NCBI RefSeq assembly: GCF_037201975.1
Contig: NZ_CP147520.1
Coordinates: 7,626,001 to 7,690,000, forward strand
DNA from: Streptomyces sp. TG1A-60
GTDB lineage: Bacteria > Actinomycetota > Actinomycetes > Streptomycetales > Streptomycetaceae
Direction of reading: 5' to 3'
Length of the DNA: 64,000 nucleotides
The first letter of the stretch is position 1. Each line of letters opens with the position of its first letter. Below, piece by piece: positions 9,239-17,432 of this stretch. The position numbers were made by a program, and so were the translations under genes. The notes beneath the pieces are model-generated. The model saw nothing but the letters and a program-made list of their open reading frames with translations. It had not been told where the DNA came from and ran no database searches.

Positions 9239-10039
9239 ATGGGTGGTACGGAACACCTGACCGTGCGGCGCGAAGGCGCCACACTGGTGCTCACGCTCAA
9301 CAGGCCCGAGGCCAAGAACGCGCTCTCGCTGCCGATGCTCGTCGGTCTCCACGACGGCTGGGCCGAGGCCGACGAGGACGACACGGTCCGCTCGATCGTC
9401 CTCACGGGAGCCGGCGGTGCCTTCTGCGCCGGAATGGACCTCAAGTCCCTCGCGGGCAAGGGCATGGAGGGGCAGCGGTACCGGGACCGGCTCAAGGCCG
9501 ACCCCGATCTGCACTGGAAGGCGATGCTCCGCCACCACCGGCCGCGCAAACCGGTGATCGCGGCAGTCGAAGGACACTGCGTCGCGGGCGGCACAGAGAT
9601 CCTCCAGGGCACCGACATCCGGGTCGCGGCCGAGTCGGCGACGTTCGGTCTCTTCGAGGTCAAACGCGGCCTCTTCCCGATCGGCGGCTCCACGGTCCGT
9701 CTCCAGCGGCAGATCCCGCGCACCCACGCCCTGGAGATGCTGCTCACCGGGCGGCCGTACCCCGCGCGCGAGGCCGCCGGCATCGGGCTGATCGGCCATG
9801 TCGTACCGGACGGCACGGCCTTGACGAAGGCGTTGGAGATCGCCGAGCGGATCAACGCCTGCGGGCCGCTGGCCGTGGAGGCCGTGAAGGCGTCCGTGTA
9901 CGAGACGGCCGAGATGACCGAATCGGATGGCCTGGCCGCCGAACTCAGGCGGGGGTGGCCGATCTTCGACACCGATGATGCCAAGGAAGGGGCTCGTGCC
10001 TTCGCCGAGAAGCGGCCCCCCGTCTACAAGCGCGCGTAG
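9239..10039 (+). CDS. Enoyl-CoA hydratase/isomerase (crotonase) family protein
   Basis: A 266-residue crotonase-fold protein. Seen are LNRPEAKNALS at residues 20-30, the first oxyanion-hole segment AFCAGMDLKSLAGKG near 63, and the second, EGHCVAGGTEILQGTDIRVA, near 110. It would act on a CoA thioester (hydration, isomerisation or a related step). ATG 9239 is preceded by GGGAGGAAG. The reading frame is open far upstream, but that part is the antisense of the ligase gene. Its location between acyl-CoA ligases and DUF35/thiolase genes supports a catabolic CoA-ester pathway. The exact reaction cannot be told by eye because crotonases vary at the two catalytic acids. Confidence 0.88.
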   Translation: MGGTEHLTVRREGATLVLTLNRPEAKNALSLPMLVGLHDGWAEADEDDTVRSIVLTGAGGAFCAGMDLKSLAGKGMEGQRYRDRLKADPDLHWKAMLRHHRPRKPVIAAVEGHCVAGGTEILQGTDIRVAAESATFGLFEVKRGLFPIGGSTVRLQRQIPRTHALEMLLTGRPYPAREAAGIGLIGHVVPDGTALTKALEIAERINACGPLAVEAVKASVYETAEMTESDGLAAELRRGWPIFDTDDAKEGARAFAEKRPPVYKRA

Positions 10040-10077
10040 GAGGCCCGCCGGGCTGTCGCGGTGGCCGCGGGCCGTTC

Positions 10078-10108
10078 GCGGCTGGTCGCGCCCACGCGAC
10101 GGAGCCGC
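10078..10108. repeat. Streptomyces-type palindromic intergenic hairpin
   Basis: GCGGCT-gg-TCGCG-ccca-CGCGA-cgg-AGCCGC forms a long interrupted stem between two co-directional genes. From memory, near-identical elements are dispersed in intergenic regions of many Streptomyces genomes, often with a second CCCCTGACGGGG-type stem, as here at about 10127-10140. It may act as an attenuator or transcript-stabilising hairpin. Confidence 0.45.
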
Positions 10109-10175
10109 ACCGTGACGCGGCCCCGAGCCCCTGACGGGGCGCACCCGGCGCCCCCTGTGAAGGAGGAAGACCTCG

Positions 10176-11117
10176 ATGTCCGCAGTCCTCAAGGCACCCC
10201 TCACCGTTGAGTTTCCCTTTACCCGTTCCGTCGGGCCTGTCCAGAGCGCCTTCCTCACCGGGCTGCGCGAGCGTGTCGTCCTCGGTGTTCGCGCCGGGGA
10301 CGGGCGGGTGCTCGTGCCGCCCGCCGAGTACGACCCCGTCACCGCCGAGGAGATCCGCGACCTGGTGGAGGTCGCGCCCACCGGCAGCGTCACCACCTGG
10401 GCCTGGAACCACGAGCCACGCCGGGGCCAGCCGCTCGCCACCCCCTTCGCCTGGGTTCTGGTGCGGCTCGACGGCGCCGACACGGCCCTGCTCCACGCCC
10501 TCGACGCCCCCGGCCCGGACGCCGTACACACCGGCATGCGGGTGCGTGTCCGCTGGGCGGAAGAACGCGAGGGTGCCATCACGGACATCGCCTGCTTCGA
10601 GCCGTACGCCGGAGAAGCCGCGCAACTGGCGGGCAGCGACGGTGAGTTCGAGAACCCGGTCACCGGAATCGTCGCCCCCGCCCGCCTCGACTACACCTAC
10701 TCGCCCGGCCGCGCCCAGACCGGCTACATCAACGCCCTCGCCGAGCGCCGCAACGTCGGCGAGCGCTGCCCGTCCTGCCGCAAGGTGTACGTACCGCCGA
10801 GGGGCGCCTGTCCCACCTGCGGGGTGGCGACGGCCGAGCAGGTGGAGGTCGGGCCGGGCGGCACGGTCACCACGTTCTGCATCGTCAACATCAAGGCGAA
10901 GAACCTGGACATAGAAGTTCCCTACGTCTACGCCCACATCGCCCTCGACGGCGCCGGCCTCGCCCTGCACGGCCGTATCGCCGGCATCCCCTACGACCAG
11001 GTGCGCATGGGACTTCGCGTGGAGCCGGTGTGGACGGAGGGAGGCCGATATCCGGACCACTACCGGCCCACCGGCGAACCCGACGCGGACTACGACACCT
11101 ACAAGGAGCTGCTGTGA
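10176..11117 (+). CDS. Tandem DUF35 / OB-fold acyl-CoA-binding protein
   Basis: A 313-residue protein made of two DUF35-like OB-fold halves. The first half (about 1-145) lacks the zinc ribbon. The second half has a four-cysteine rubredoxin-like ribbon, CPSCRKVYVPPRGACPTC (near residue 200), followed by the usual OB-fold segment. DUF35 proteins such as ChsH2 pair with thiolase-like or aldolase partners and bind the CoA substrate. The GTGA overlap with the downstream thiolase-like gene argues for such a complex. The ATG has a strong AAGGAGG site. Most DUF35 proteins have about 130-150 residues with one domain, so the double arrangement is notable, though ChsH1-ChsH2-like fusions are known. Confidence 0.85.
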   Translation: MSAVLKAPLTVEFPFTRSVGPVQSAFLTGLRERVVLGVRAGDGRVLVPPAEYDPVTAEEIRDLVEVAPTGSVTTWAWNHEPRRGQPLATPFAWVLVRLDGADTALLHALDAPGPDAVHTGMRVRVRWAEEREGAITDIACFEPYAGEAAQLAGSDGEFENPVTGIVAPARLDYTYSPGRAQTGYINALAERRNVGERCPSCRKVYVPPRGACPTCGVATAEQVEVGPGGTVTTFCIVNIKAKNLDIEVPYVYAHIALDGAGLALHGRIAGIPYDQVRMGLRVEPVWTEGGRYPDHYRPTGEPDADYDTYKELL

Positions 11118-12190
11118 CGCGCGAGGATCCACGAGCCGCGGGCGTACGTGACATCGCCGTCGTCGCCTTCGCCCAGACCGACCACCGGCGCACCAGCGAC
11201 GAGTCCTCCGAGGTGGAGATGCTCATGCCGGTGCTCCACGCGGTCCTGGACCGGACCGGGCTCAAGACCGCCGACATCGGTTTCACCTGCTCCGGCTCCA
11301 GCGACTACCTCGCCGGCCGGGCCTTCTCCTTCACCCTCGCCCTCGACGGCGTGGGCGCCTGGCCGCCGATCTCCGAGTCGCACGTCGAGATGGACGGGGC
11401 GTGGGCGCTGTACGAGGCCTGGGTGAAGCTCCGGACCGGGGACGCCGACACCGCGCTCGTCTACTCGTACGGCAAGTCCTCGCCGGGCTCGGTACGCGAT
11501 GTCCTGACCCGGCAGCTCGACCCGTACTACGTGGCGCCGTTGTGGCCCGACTCCGTCGCCCTCGCCGCCCTCCAGGCCCAGGCGCTCATCGACGCCGGCA
11601 GGGCGGACGAGTCGGCGCTGGCGGCGGTCGGGGCGCGCAGCCGCGCGGACGCCGTCGCCAACCCCCATGCGCAGCTGAGAGGTTCGGTGCCGCAGGGCGA
11701 GTACCTCGTACGGCCGTTGCGCACCGGGGACTGCCCGCCCATCGGTGACGGGGCCGCCGCCGTGGTCCTCGCGGCGGGGGAGCGGGCCCGGGAACTGTGT
11801 GAGCGGCCCGCGTGGATCCGGGGCATCGACCACCGCATCGAGGCGCATGGCATCGGCGTACGCGATCTGACCGACTCGCCGTCCGCCCGACTCGCCGCCG
11901 AGCGGGCCGGGGCCTTCGAACGGCCCGTGGACACGGCCGAGTTGCATGCCCCGTTCAGCTCCCAGGAGGTGATCCTGCGTGAGGTGCTGGGGCTCGACGA
12001 CGGCGTGTGCGTCAACCCGTCGGGCGGGGCCCTGGCCGCCAACCCGGTCATGGCCGCCGGGCTCCTCAGGATCGGTGAGGCCGCCGCCCGCATCCACCGG
12101 GGCGAGTCCGACCGGGCGCTCGCCCACGCCACGTCCGGGCCCTGTATGCAACAGAACCTGGTCGCCGTACTCGAAGGGGATCCACGATGA
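11114..12190 (+). CDS. Thiolase-like lipid-transfer protein, subunit 1
   Basis: A 358-residue protein of the SCP2/lipid-transfer thiolase-like family. It starts at GTG 11114, overlapping the DUF35 stop, and ends overlapping the next start (ATGA). The usual thiolase nucleophile Cys is absent: the equivalent stretch reads SHVEMDGAWAL. The GHP His motif is replaced by GGALAANP near residue 305. A cysteine is retained in TSGPCMQQN near the C-terminus. These losses are typical of Ltp2-type partners of DUF35 proteins, which act as retro-aldolases or non-thiolytic subunits rather than true thiolases. It probably forms a heteromer with the next gene product and the DUF35 protein. The substrate is unknown. 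Confidence 0.85.
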   Translation: MTREDPRAAGVRDIAVVAFAQTDHRRTSDESSEVEMLMPVLHAVLDRTGLKTADIGFTCSGSSDYLAGRAFSFTLALDGVGAWPPISESHVEMDGAWALYEAWVKLRTGDADTALVYSYGKSSPGSVRDVLTRQLDPYYVAPLWPDSVALAALQAQALIDAGRADESALAAVGARSRADAVANPHAQLRGSVPQGEYLVRPLRTGDCPPIGDGAAAVVLAAGERARELCERPAWIRGIDHRIEAHGIGVRDLTDSPSARLAAERAGAFERPVDTAELHAPFSSQEVILREVLGLDDGVCVNPSGGALAANPVMAAGLLRIGEAAARIHRGESDRALAHATSGPCMQQNLVAVLEGDPR

Positions 12191-13353
12191 GCAAGGAGCC
12201 CGTGGCCGTCGTAGGAGTCGGCCAGACCAAGCACGTGGCGGCCCGCCGGGACGTGTCGATCGCCGGGCTCGTCCGCGAGGCCGCCCGACGGGCCCTCGAC
12301 GACGCCGAGTTGACGTGGGCCGACATCGAGGCCGTCGTCATCGGCAAGGCGCCCGACTTCTTCGAGGGCGTCATGATGCCCGAGCTGTACCTCGCGGACG
12401 CGCTCGGCGCGGTCGGCAAGCCCATGATGCGGGTGCACACGGCGGGCTCGGTCGGCGGATCGACCGCGCTGGTGGCCGCGAGCCTGGTCGCCGCCCGCGT
12501 CCACGGCACCGTGCTGACCCTGGCGTTCGAGAAGCAGTCCGAGTCGAACGCCATGTGGGGCCTTTCCCTGCCGATCCCCTTCCAGCAGCCGCTGCTGGCC
12601 GGCGCGGGCGGCTTCTTCGCCCCGCACGTCCGGGCGTACATGCGGCGCAGCGGCGCACCCGACACGGTCGGTTCCCTGGTGGCGTACAAGAACCGCCGCA
12701 ACGCGCTGAAGAACCCCTACGCCCACCTGCACGAGCACGACATCACCCTGGAGAAGGTCCAGGCCTCGCCCATGCTGTGGGACCCGATCCGCTACTCGGA
12801 GACCTGCCCGTCCTCCGACGGGGCCGTCGCGATGGTCCTCACCGACCGTGCGGGCGCGGCGCGAGCGCCCCGCCCCGCCGCGTGGATGCACGGCGGCGCG
12901 ATGCGCAGTGAACCGACGCTGTTCGCCGGCAAGGACAGCGTCTCGCCGCGCGCGGGCCGGGACTGCGCGGCCGACGTGTACCGGCAGGCGGGCATCGCCG
13001 ACCCGCGCCGGGAGATCGACGCGGTGGAGATGTACGTGCCGTTCTCCTGGTACGAGCCGATGTGGCTGGAGAACCTCGGCTTCGCCGACGAGGGCGGGGG
13101 CTGGAAACTCACCGAGTCGGGCGTCACCGAGCTGGACGGGGATCTTCCGGTCGACATGTCCGGCGGAGTGCTGTCCACCAACCCCATCGGCGCGTCCGGC
13201 ATGATCCGTTTCGCGGAGGCGGCGCTCCAGGTGCGGGGGCTCGCGGGAGAGCACCAGGTCGACGGCGCCCGCCGGGTGCTCGGGCACGCCTACGGCGGCG
13301 GATCGCAGTTCTTCTCGATGTGGCTCGTGGGCGCCGAGCCGCCCACCTCCTGA
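12187..13353 (+). CDS. Thiolase-like lipid-transfer protein, subunit 2
   Basis: A 388-residue thiolase-superfamily protein, last gene of the DUF35-thiolase-thiolase set and overlapping the previous stop by four bases. The fold signature VAVVGVGQTKHVA opens the protein. The nucleophile position reads HTAGSVGGSTAL, with Ser where SCPx thiolases have Cys. The C-terminal motif is GGVLSTNPIGASG, with Asn in place of the GHP His. HAYGGGSQ replaces the final Cys loop. A classical thiolytic mechanism is therefore unlikely. An aldolase-like or scaffold role in CoA-ester chain shortening is inferred from the family and from the two linked partners. Confidence 0.87.
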   Translation: MSKEPVAVVGVGQTKHVAARRDVSIAGLVREAARRALDDAELTWADIEAVVIGKAPDFFEGVMMPELYLADALGAVGKPMMRVHTAGSVGGSTALVAASLVAARVHGTVLTLAFEKQSESNAMWGLSLPIPFQQPLLAGAGGFFAPHVRAYMRRSGAPDTVGSLVAYKNRRNALKNPYAHLHEHDITLEKVQASPMLWDPIRYSETCPSSDGAVAMVLTDRAGAARAPRPAAWMHGGAMRSEPTLFAGKDSVSPRAGRDCAADVYRQAGIADPRREIDAVEMYVPFSWYEPMWLENLGFADEGGGWKLTESGVTELDGDLPVDMSGGVLSTNPIGASGMIRFAEAALQVRGLAGEHQVDGARRVLGHAYGGGSQFFSMWLVGAEPPTS

Positions 13354-13435
13354 ACCTCCCGCTCACGTGGCCTGTCGGCGGTGGTGGTCGATCGCTAGTC
13401 TGGCGGGCGGACGACGAACCGGGAGGAGCACGGAC

Positions 13436-13681
13436 GTGGCCGAGAGCACCATGGAGCAGCGATCGCTCGACGGCTGGCACAAGCCGGCGGAACTGGACCT
13501 CAGCAACGCGGACTGGAGGTCCAGCAGCCAGGGACGGGGAGATGTCCAGATCGCCTTCGTCGAGGGCTTCATCGCCATGCGCAACAGCGGCAGCCCCGAG
13601 AGCCCCTCACTGATCTTCACTCCCGCCGAGTGGGGCGCCTTCGTGTCGGGGGCCCGCGAGGGCGAGTTCGACCTGACCTGA
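13436..13681 (+). CDS. DUF397 domain protein
   Basis: An 81-residue protein of the DUF397 family, recognised from the order LDGWHKPAELDLSNADWRSSS, VEGFIAMRNSG and LIFTPAEWGAFVSGAREGEFD. The GTG start has a GGGAGGAGCAC site; an in-frame ATG lies five codons further in. DUF397 proteins are usually encoded next to an XRE-family regulator and act as its small partner. No such regulator is adjacent here, so this copy is an orphan. It lies between the catabolic operon and the fragmented genes to its right. Confidence 0.8.
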   Translation: MAESTMEQRSLDGWHKPAELDLSNADWRSSSQGRGDVQIAFVEGFIAMRNSGSPESPSLIFTPAEWGAFVSGAREGEFDLT

Positions 13682-13765
13682 GCGGGCCGCACGGGTCCCG
13701 CCGGTGGACGGCCGGAGCAGCCCACCGGCAAGGAGGGAGAAGGACGGCACGGCGCGACGGGGCCG

Positions 13766-14435
13766 TCAGCGGAGAGTGACCTCTCGCGGGCCGTTGTACG
13801 GAGCCCGGGACAACACGGTCCTCGGCGTCCGCAGCCCTTCGTGACCCGCGAACAACGCGCGGGCCGCGGCGAAGTCCACCTCGTCGCCCGCCACCGACGC
13901 GACCTGGTCGTACAGCTCGCGGACCGGGTCCACGAGTTGCTGGCCTGCCTCGGTCTCCGTTCCCCAGATGTCCCACAGCAGCGTCTCGACCTTGTTCAGG
14001 TCCGCGAGGTCGAGCCGGACGTTGCCCGCCACGAACCACTCCCCGTACATCGGCCCCTCCCGCGGCGGGTGCAGGCCGAACGTCCTGGGGTCCGCCTCAC
14101 CGGCCCGGATGGCACGCCAGGCCTCGCCCGCGACGAGGAAGCGGTCGCGCGGCACGTCCATCGGATCGAAGTCGATCTTCCAGGCGTCGACGATCAAGGG
14201 CTCCAGCAGCTGCGCGTCGGCGAACAGCCAGCCCCGTCCCGGGTCCCAGTACTCGGTGACGACGTGGTCGCAGTGGAATCCGTCGTCCCCGAAATAGGCG
14301 GCGAATCCGGACCGCAGTCGGGCGGGCACTCCCAGGTGGCGCAGGAGCGAGCAGTGCAGCAGCGCGAAGTCGCGGCACACACCGACGAAACGGTCCCCGG
14401 GCTCGCGGCGCTGTGACAGTGGCGCGTCGTTCCGC
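13766..14435 (-). pseudogene. Transglutaminase-like protein, 5'-truncated
   Basis: The minus-strand frame encodes the C-terminal part of a transglutaminase-like (TGase/DUF3488-type papain-fold) protein. It has the catalytic Cys in FVGVCRDFALLHCSLLRHLGVPAR, then GFHCDHVVTEYW with the His and DPGRGWLFADAQ with the Asp. Homologues carry about 70-100 more residues before this point. Here homology stops near 14435, and the frame continues only as the antisense of another gene. No start codon or ribosome site is visible, so the 5' end appears to have been removed. The catalytic triad is intact, so it decayed recently or has been fused. Confidence 0.7.
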
Positions 14436-14935
14436 TCGACGACGTCCTGCGGACCGCCGACGGCTTCCTCGCCGACGAGGCCGCGCTCGCCGCCGTCCGT
14501 GATCTCCGCGCCGCCGTTCGCGCCCTGTTCGCCCGCGCCGTCGGCCCCGGCGAGCCCAGCCCGGCCGACGCCGCCCGGTTGCTGCCGGTCCCCGAGGCCC
14601 TGGAGCGGCTCAACCGGGCCGCCGCCCTGGTCCCGACCGGCCCGGTGCTCTCCTGGAGTCCCGGCGCCGAGCCCGTCGTACGCCACGAGCCCGCCACCGG
14701 CGAGGACCCGCTGACCGCCGTCCTCGCCCGCGCCGCCCTCGCCTTCCTCGCGAGCCCCGAACGTCAACGGCTGCGGGCCTGCCACGCACCGCGCTGCGTG
14801 CGCTACTTCCTCAAGGAGCACCCCCGCCAGGAATGGTGCAAGCCCTCCTGCGGCAACCGTGCCCGCGTCGCCCGCCACCACGAACGGCGCAGGAAGGCCG
14901 TCGGTCAGCCGCCCGCCCGACAGGCCGGCCGCTGA
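14417..14935 (+). pseudogene. ABATE/CGNR zinc-finger regulator, 5'-truncated
   Basis: The plus-strand frame following the TGA at 14414 encodes the second half of an ABATE-domain protein (FLADEAALAAVRDLRAAVRAL...) and a clear CGNR zinc finger: CHAPRCVRYF followed by WCKPSCGNRARVARHHERRR. Full-length members have about 180-200 residues and start with LDLVNT-type sequence, which is missing. The first usable start is a TTG at 14579. The fragment lies head to head with the truncated transglutaminase gene, so one deletion could have removed both 5' ends and the divergent promoter. Confidence 0.7.
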
Positions 14936-15271
14936 CCGCCGACCGAGCCCCGCCGGGCTCGCCACGAGCGACGGAGCGAACCGACGCCGGTCGACGCGGC
15001 GTCGCGTGCCTGGTGCGGACTGCACTTCGCCCTCGGCCGGTGAGTTCACACCACCGTCCGCGCTCAAGATTCCTGGCAGATATCGCCGCGGACCGCGCGT
15101 CGACGAGCACAACGGGACCCCTCCCTCCAGGGGATTCACGGGTAGGCCGGCACGGACACCGCCACCGGGCGAACGGCGGCCGAACAGGTGGCCGCACCGC
15201 CCACCGGACCGGCCCCCGCAAGAGCCTCGCCCACCCGACACCGAGCCCCTTCCGGCACGTACCATGGCGGC
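14936..15271. other. Intergenic, no gene recognised (336 bp)
   Basis: No coding pattern with a ribosome site is seen. It presumably contains the promoter of the gene at 15272. Confidence 0.45.
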
Positions 15272-15769
15272 ATGTCCTTCCTCCGCCGCCGCAGTGCCAC
15301 CCCCGCCGGGCCCGACTTCGACGTACTGGCCATGGACCCGGGTGACTGGCCGGGCAATCTCGGCGCCGGTCTGCTGCCCGCCCCCGACGGCAGCTGCCAG
15401 GGTGTCTTCCTGCGGTACGACCTCTACGGCGGTCGCGGCCCCGCGATGATCATCGGCAATCTCCCGGAGGGCTCCCCGGCACGCGAGGTCGCCGAGGGCG
15501 AGATCCCCTTCGAGGTGGCCCAGATGCTGATCGCGCTGGAGAACGAGGAGGACATCACCGTCGTCGGGTCCGAGGACGTCCCGGTGATGCAGGGCGACAA
15601 CCTCCTGATCGTCCGCCGCCTCAAGCTCTCCGAGTCCCGGATCTCCTGCGTCCAGTTCGACCGCAGCGACAACGTCCTGGTGACCATCGCAGCCTGGGAC
15701 CGCCCCATCACCGACGACCTGTACACCTTGCTCAAGCCGCTCCCGGCGGAGCTGTTCCAGCAGGGCTGA
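15272..15769 (+). CDS. Conserved hypothetical protein (165 aa)
   Basis: A 165-residue acidic protein beginning MSFLRRRSATPAG. The frame is open upstream, but 15272 is the first ATG followed by sequence that looks conserved (FDVLAMDPGDWPGN, PAPDGSCQGVFLRYDL). No signal peptide or membrane segment is seen, and the basic first seven residues are followed by an acidic soluble domain. I do not recognise a domain. A hairpin terminator follows at 15798-15821, so it appears to be a single-gene unit. Confidence 0.7.
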   Translation: MSFLRRRSATPAGPDFDVLAMDPGDWPGNLGAGLLPAPDGSCQGVFLRYDLYGGRGPAMIIGNLPEGSPAREVAEGEIPFEVAQMLIALENEEDITVVGSEDVPVMQGDNLLIVRRLKLSESRISCVQFDRSDNVLVTIAAWDRPITDDLYTLLKPLPAELFQQG

Positions 15770-15797
15770 GGGAACGACTGAGGGAACAAAGGACACC

Positions 15798-15821
15798 AGG
15801 GCCGGGCGCGAACCCGGCCCT
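15798..15821. terminator. Hairpin terminator between convergent genes
   Basis: AGGGCCGGG-cgcgaa-CCCGGCCCT, a perfect 9-bp stem with a 6-nt loop. It lies 28 bp after the stop at 15769 and just before the end of the minus-strand small ORF, so it can serve both directions. There is no U-tract, as is usual in Streptomyces. Confidence 0.7.
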
Positions 15822-15841
15822 CGCGCTTGTCGCGGCGGCCC

Positions 15842-16033
15842 TCACACAGCCGGCAGCCCCCGCACGTCCGCAGCTCTCACGAACGCCACCCGGTGGCCGA
15901 ACTGGATCTGGTGGTACAGGACGGCGCCGACCACGACCTTGTGTCCGCTTTCCCCAGGTGTACTGCCCGCCTCTGTCATCGCGAAGGTCGGCTGCCACGC
16001 CGAAGGTCCGCGCCGCGCCCCTGTCCAGGGCAC
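15842..16033 (-). CDS. Small hypothetical protein (63 aa) downstream of APH gene
   Basis: A 63-residue ORF starting at GTG 16033, 21 bp after the stop of the APH-like gene on the same strand. Its support is a near-ideal GGAGG at 16042-16046 with 8-nt spacing. The protein has a Gly/Thr-rich start and a more ordered C-terminal half (KVVVGAVLYHQIQFGHRVAFV). I recognise no family. It could be a genuine small protein co-transcribed with the kinase-like gene, or the tail of a lost gene. Confidence 0.4.
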   Translation of the reverse strand: MPWTGARRGPSAWQPTFAMTEAGSTPGESGHKVVVGAVLYHQIQFGHRVAFVRAADVRGLPAV

Positions 16034-16054
16034 ACCGCGAACCTCCGTCTCCCC

Positions 16055-17197
16055 TCAGCGAGTGCCGACCGCCGCCCGTACGGCCTTGCGGGCCAGCTGG
16101 CAGTCGTCGTGCAGCCGCCTGAGCAGCAGCCGTTGTTCCTCGCCGGACGGCGCAGTAGCCGGGTGGGCCGGGCCCGGTGCCGCCGGGGTCGCCTCGTGCA
16201 TCGAACGCTGCACGGCTGTCTCGTAGGTACGGATCTCACGGGTCAGTACGAGCATCAGGTTCACCAGGAACGCGTCCCGCGAGGCCGGTCCCGCCGACTG
16301 CGCCAGCTGACTGATCTGGCGCCGCGCCACCGGGGCGTCCCCCAGCACCGCCCACAGTGTCGCCAGGTCGTACCCCGGCAGATACCAGCCCGCGTGTTCC
16401 CAGTCCACCAGCACTGGGCCGGCCGGTGAGAGCAGGATGTTCGACAGCAGGGCGTCGCCGTGACAGAACTGGCCCATGCCCTGGCGGCCCGACGCGTGCG
16501 CGATGCCGTGCAGGAGCTTCTGCAGATCGCCCATGTCCCGGTCGGTCAGCAGACCGAGCTCATGGAAACGGGAGATCCGCTCCGCGTAGTTCAGCGGGGC
16601 GTCGAAGGTACCCGCCGGTGGCCGCCACGCGTTCAGCCGGCAGATCGCACCGAGCGCCGCCCGGATGTCGGCGCGCGGCGGCGCCTCCACCGGATGCCGC
16701 TGCAGGGCGGCCACCCGGCCCGGCATCCGCTCGATGACCAAGGTGCAGTTGTCCGGGTCCGCCGCGATCAGTCTCGGCGCCCGCACCGGCGGGCGGTGCC
16801 GGACGAACGAGCGGTATGCGGCTATTTCGTGCCGCAGCCGCTCCTCCCAGATGGGGGAATGATCCAGCAGACACTTGGCGACGGCCGTGCTGCGCCCTGT
16901 CGTACCGACGAGCAGCACCGATCGGCCGCTGCGGCGCAGCACCTGGACCGGAGAGAACTCCGGACAGATGCGATGGACCGAAGCGATCGCCGTGCGCAGC
17001 TGCGCGCCCTGAGGGCCGGACAAGTCGAGTCTCCCGCTGAGCGGCTGGGTGCCGAGCCCCGGAGCGCGCCGGGGCCGGCCGGCACCGAGTAACGGAGCCG
17101 CTGTGCGCGTGGGGTCGAGATAGGGGCCGCCGCTGCCCGGCTGGCGGGGGTGCAGCGACCGGGGTGGGGCGGACACGGAGGACGATGCTGCGTACAT
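16055..17197 (-). CDS. Aminoglycoside phosphotransferase-family protein
   Basis: A 380-residue protein of the APH/choline-kinase-like fold. The first 100 residues are Pro/Ser/Arg-rich. The kinase-like domain has [10 protein letters not shown] (probable ATP-site Lys), LVIERMPGR, the catalytic loop [13 protein letters not shown] and the metal-binding [22 protein letters not shown] 17197 is chosen over the in-frame start at 17338 because homologues begin near [12 protein letters not shown] leucine codon sits at 17092-17090 (codon 36), so translation may be bldA-dependent. It is transcribed divergently from the nsdB-like gene, a pairing I recall as conserved in Streptomyces. Resistance is not implied; an unidentified small-molecule or protein substrate is likely. 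Confidence 0.82.
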   Translation of the reverse strand: MYAASSSVSAPPRSLHPRQPGSGGPYLDPTRTAAPLLGAGRPRRAPGLGTQPLSGRLDLSGPQGAQLRTAIASVHRICPEFSPVQVLRRSGRSVLLVGTTGRSTAVAKCLLDHSPIWEERLRHEIAAYRSFVRHRPPVRAPRLIAADPDNCTLVIERMPGRVAALQRHPVEAPPRADIRAALGAICRLNAWRPPAGTFDAPLNYAERISRFHELGLLTDRDMGDLQKLLHGIAHASGRQGMGQFCHGDALLSNILLSPAGPVLVDWEHAGWYLPGYDLATLWAVLGDAPVARRQISQLAQSAGPASRDAFLVNLMLVLTREIRTYETAVQRSMHEATPAAPGPAHPATAPSGEEQRLLLRRLHDDCQLARKAVRAAVGTR

Positions 17198-17432
17198 GGG
17201 GGAAGACAGATCCCTTCGTGTGCCTGTGATGTCACGCGCTGCCCGCCCCGGCTGTCCGGGGGACACCCTGGGGAGTGCCCGTCGGGCGACCGGGTCGGGG
17301 TGGCGCTTTCCTACCTGACACCGGATGAGCCATGGCACACCATGTAGCGCACCCTGGCGAAGCCTGGCGAATAGTCCCCGAGCAACTGACAGCGGGCTAC
17401 ATTCAACTCAGCCGAGAACCTGGGGGCTTGAC

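Noticed and set aside
2192..13353. Assignment of the catabolic genes to the mycobacterial KstR2 (IpdC/FadD3) regulon
   Set aside because: The flavoprotein N-terminus does not look like IpdC as I remember it, and the palindromes differ from the KstR2 site; no support beyond gene types.
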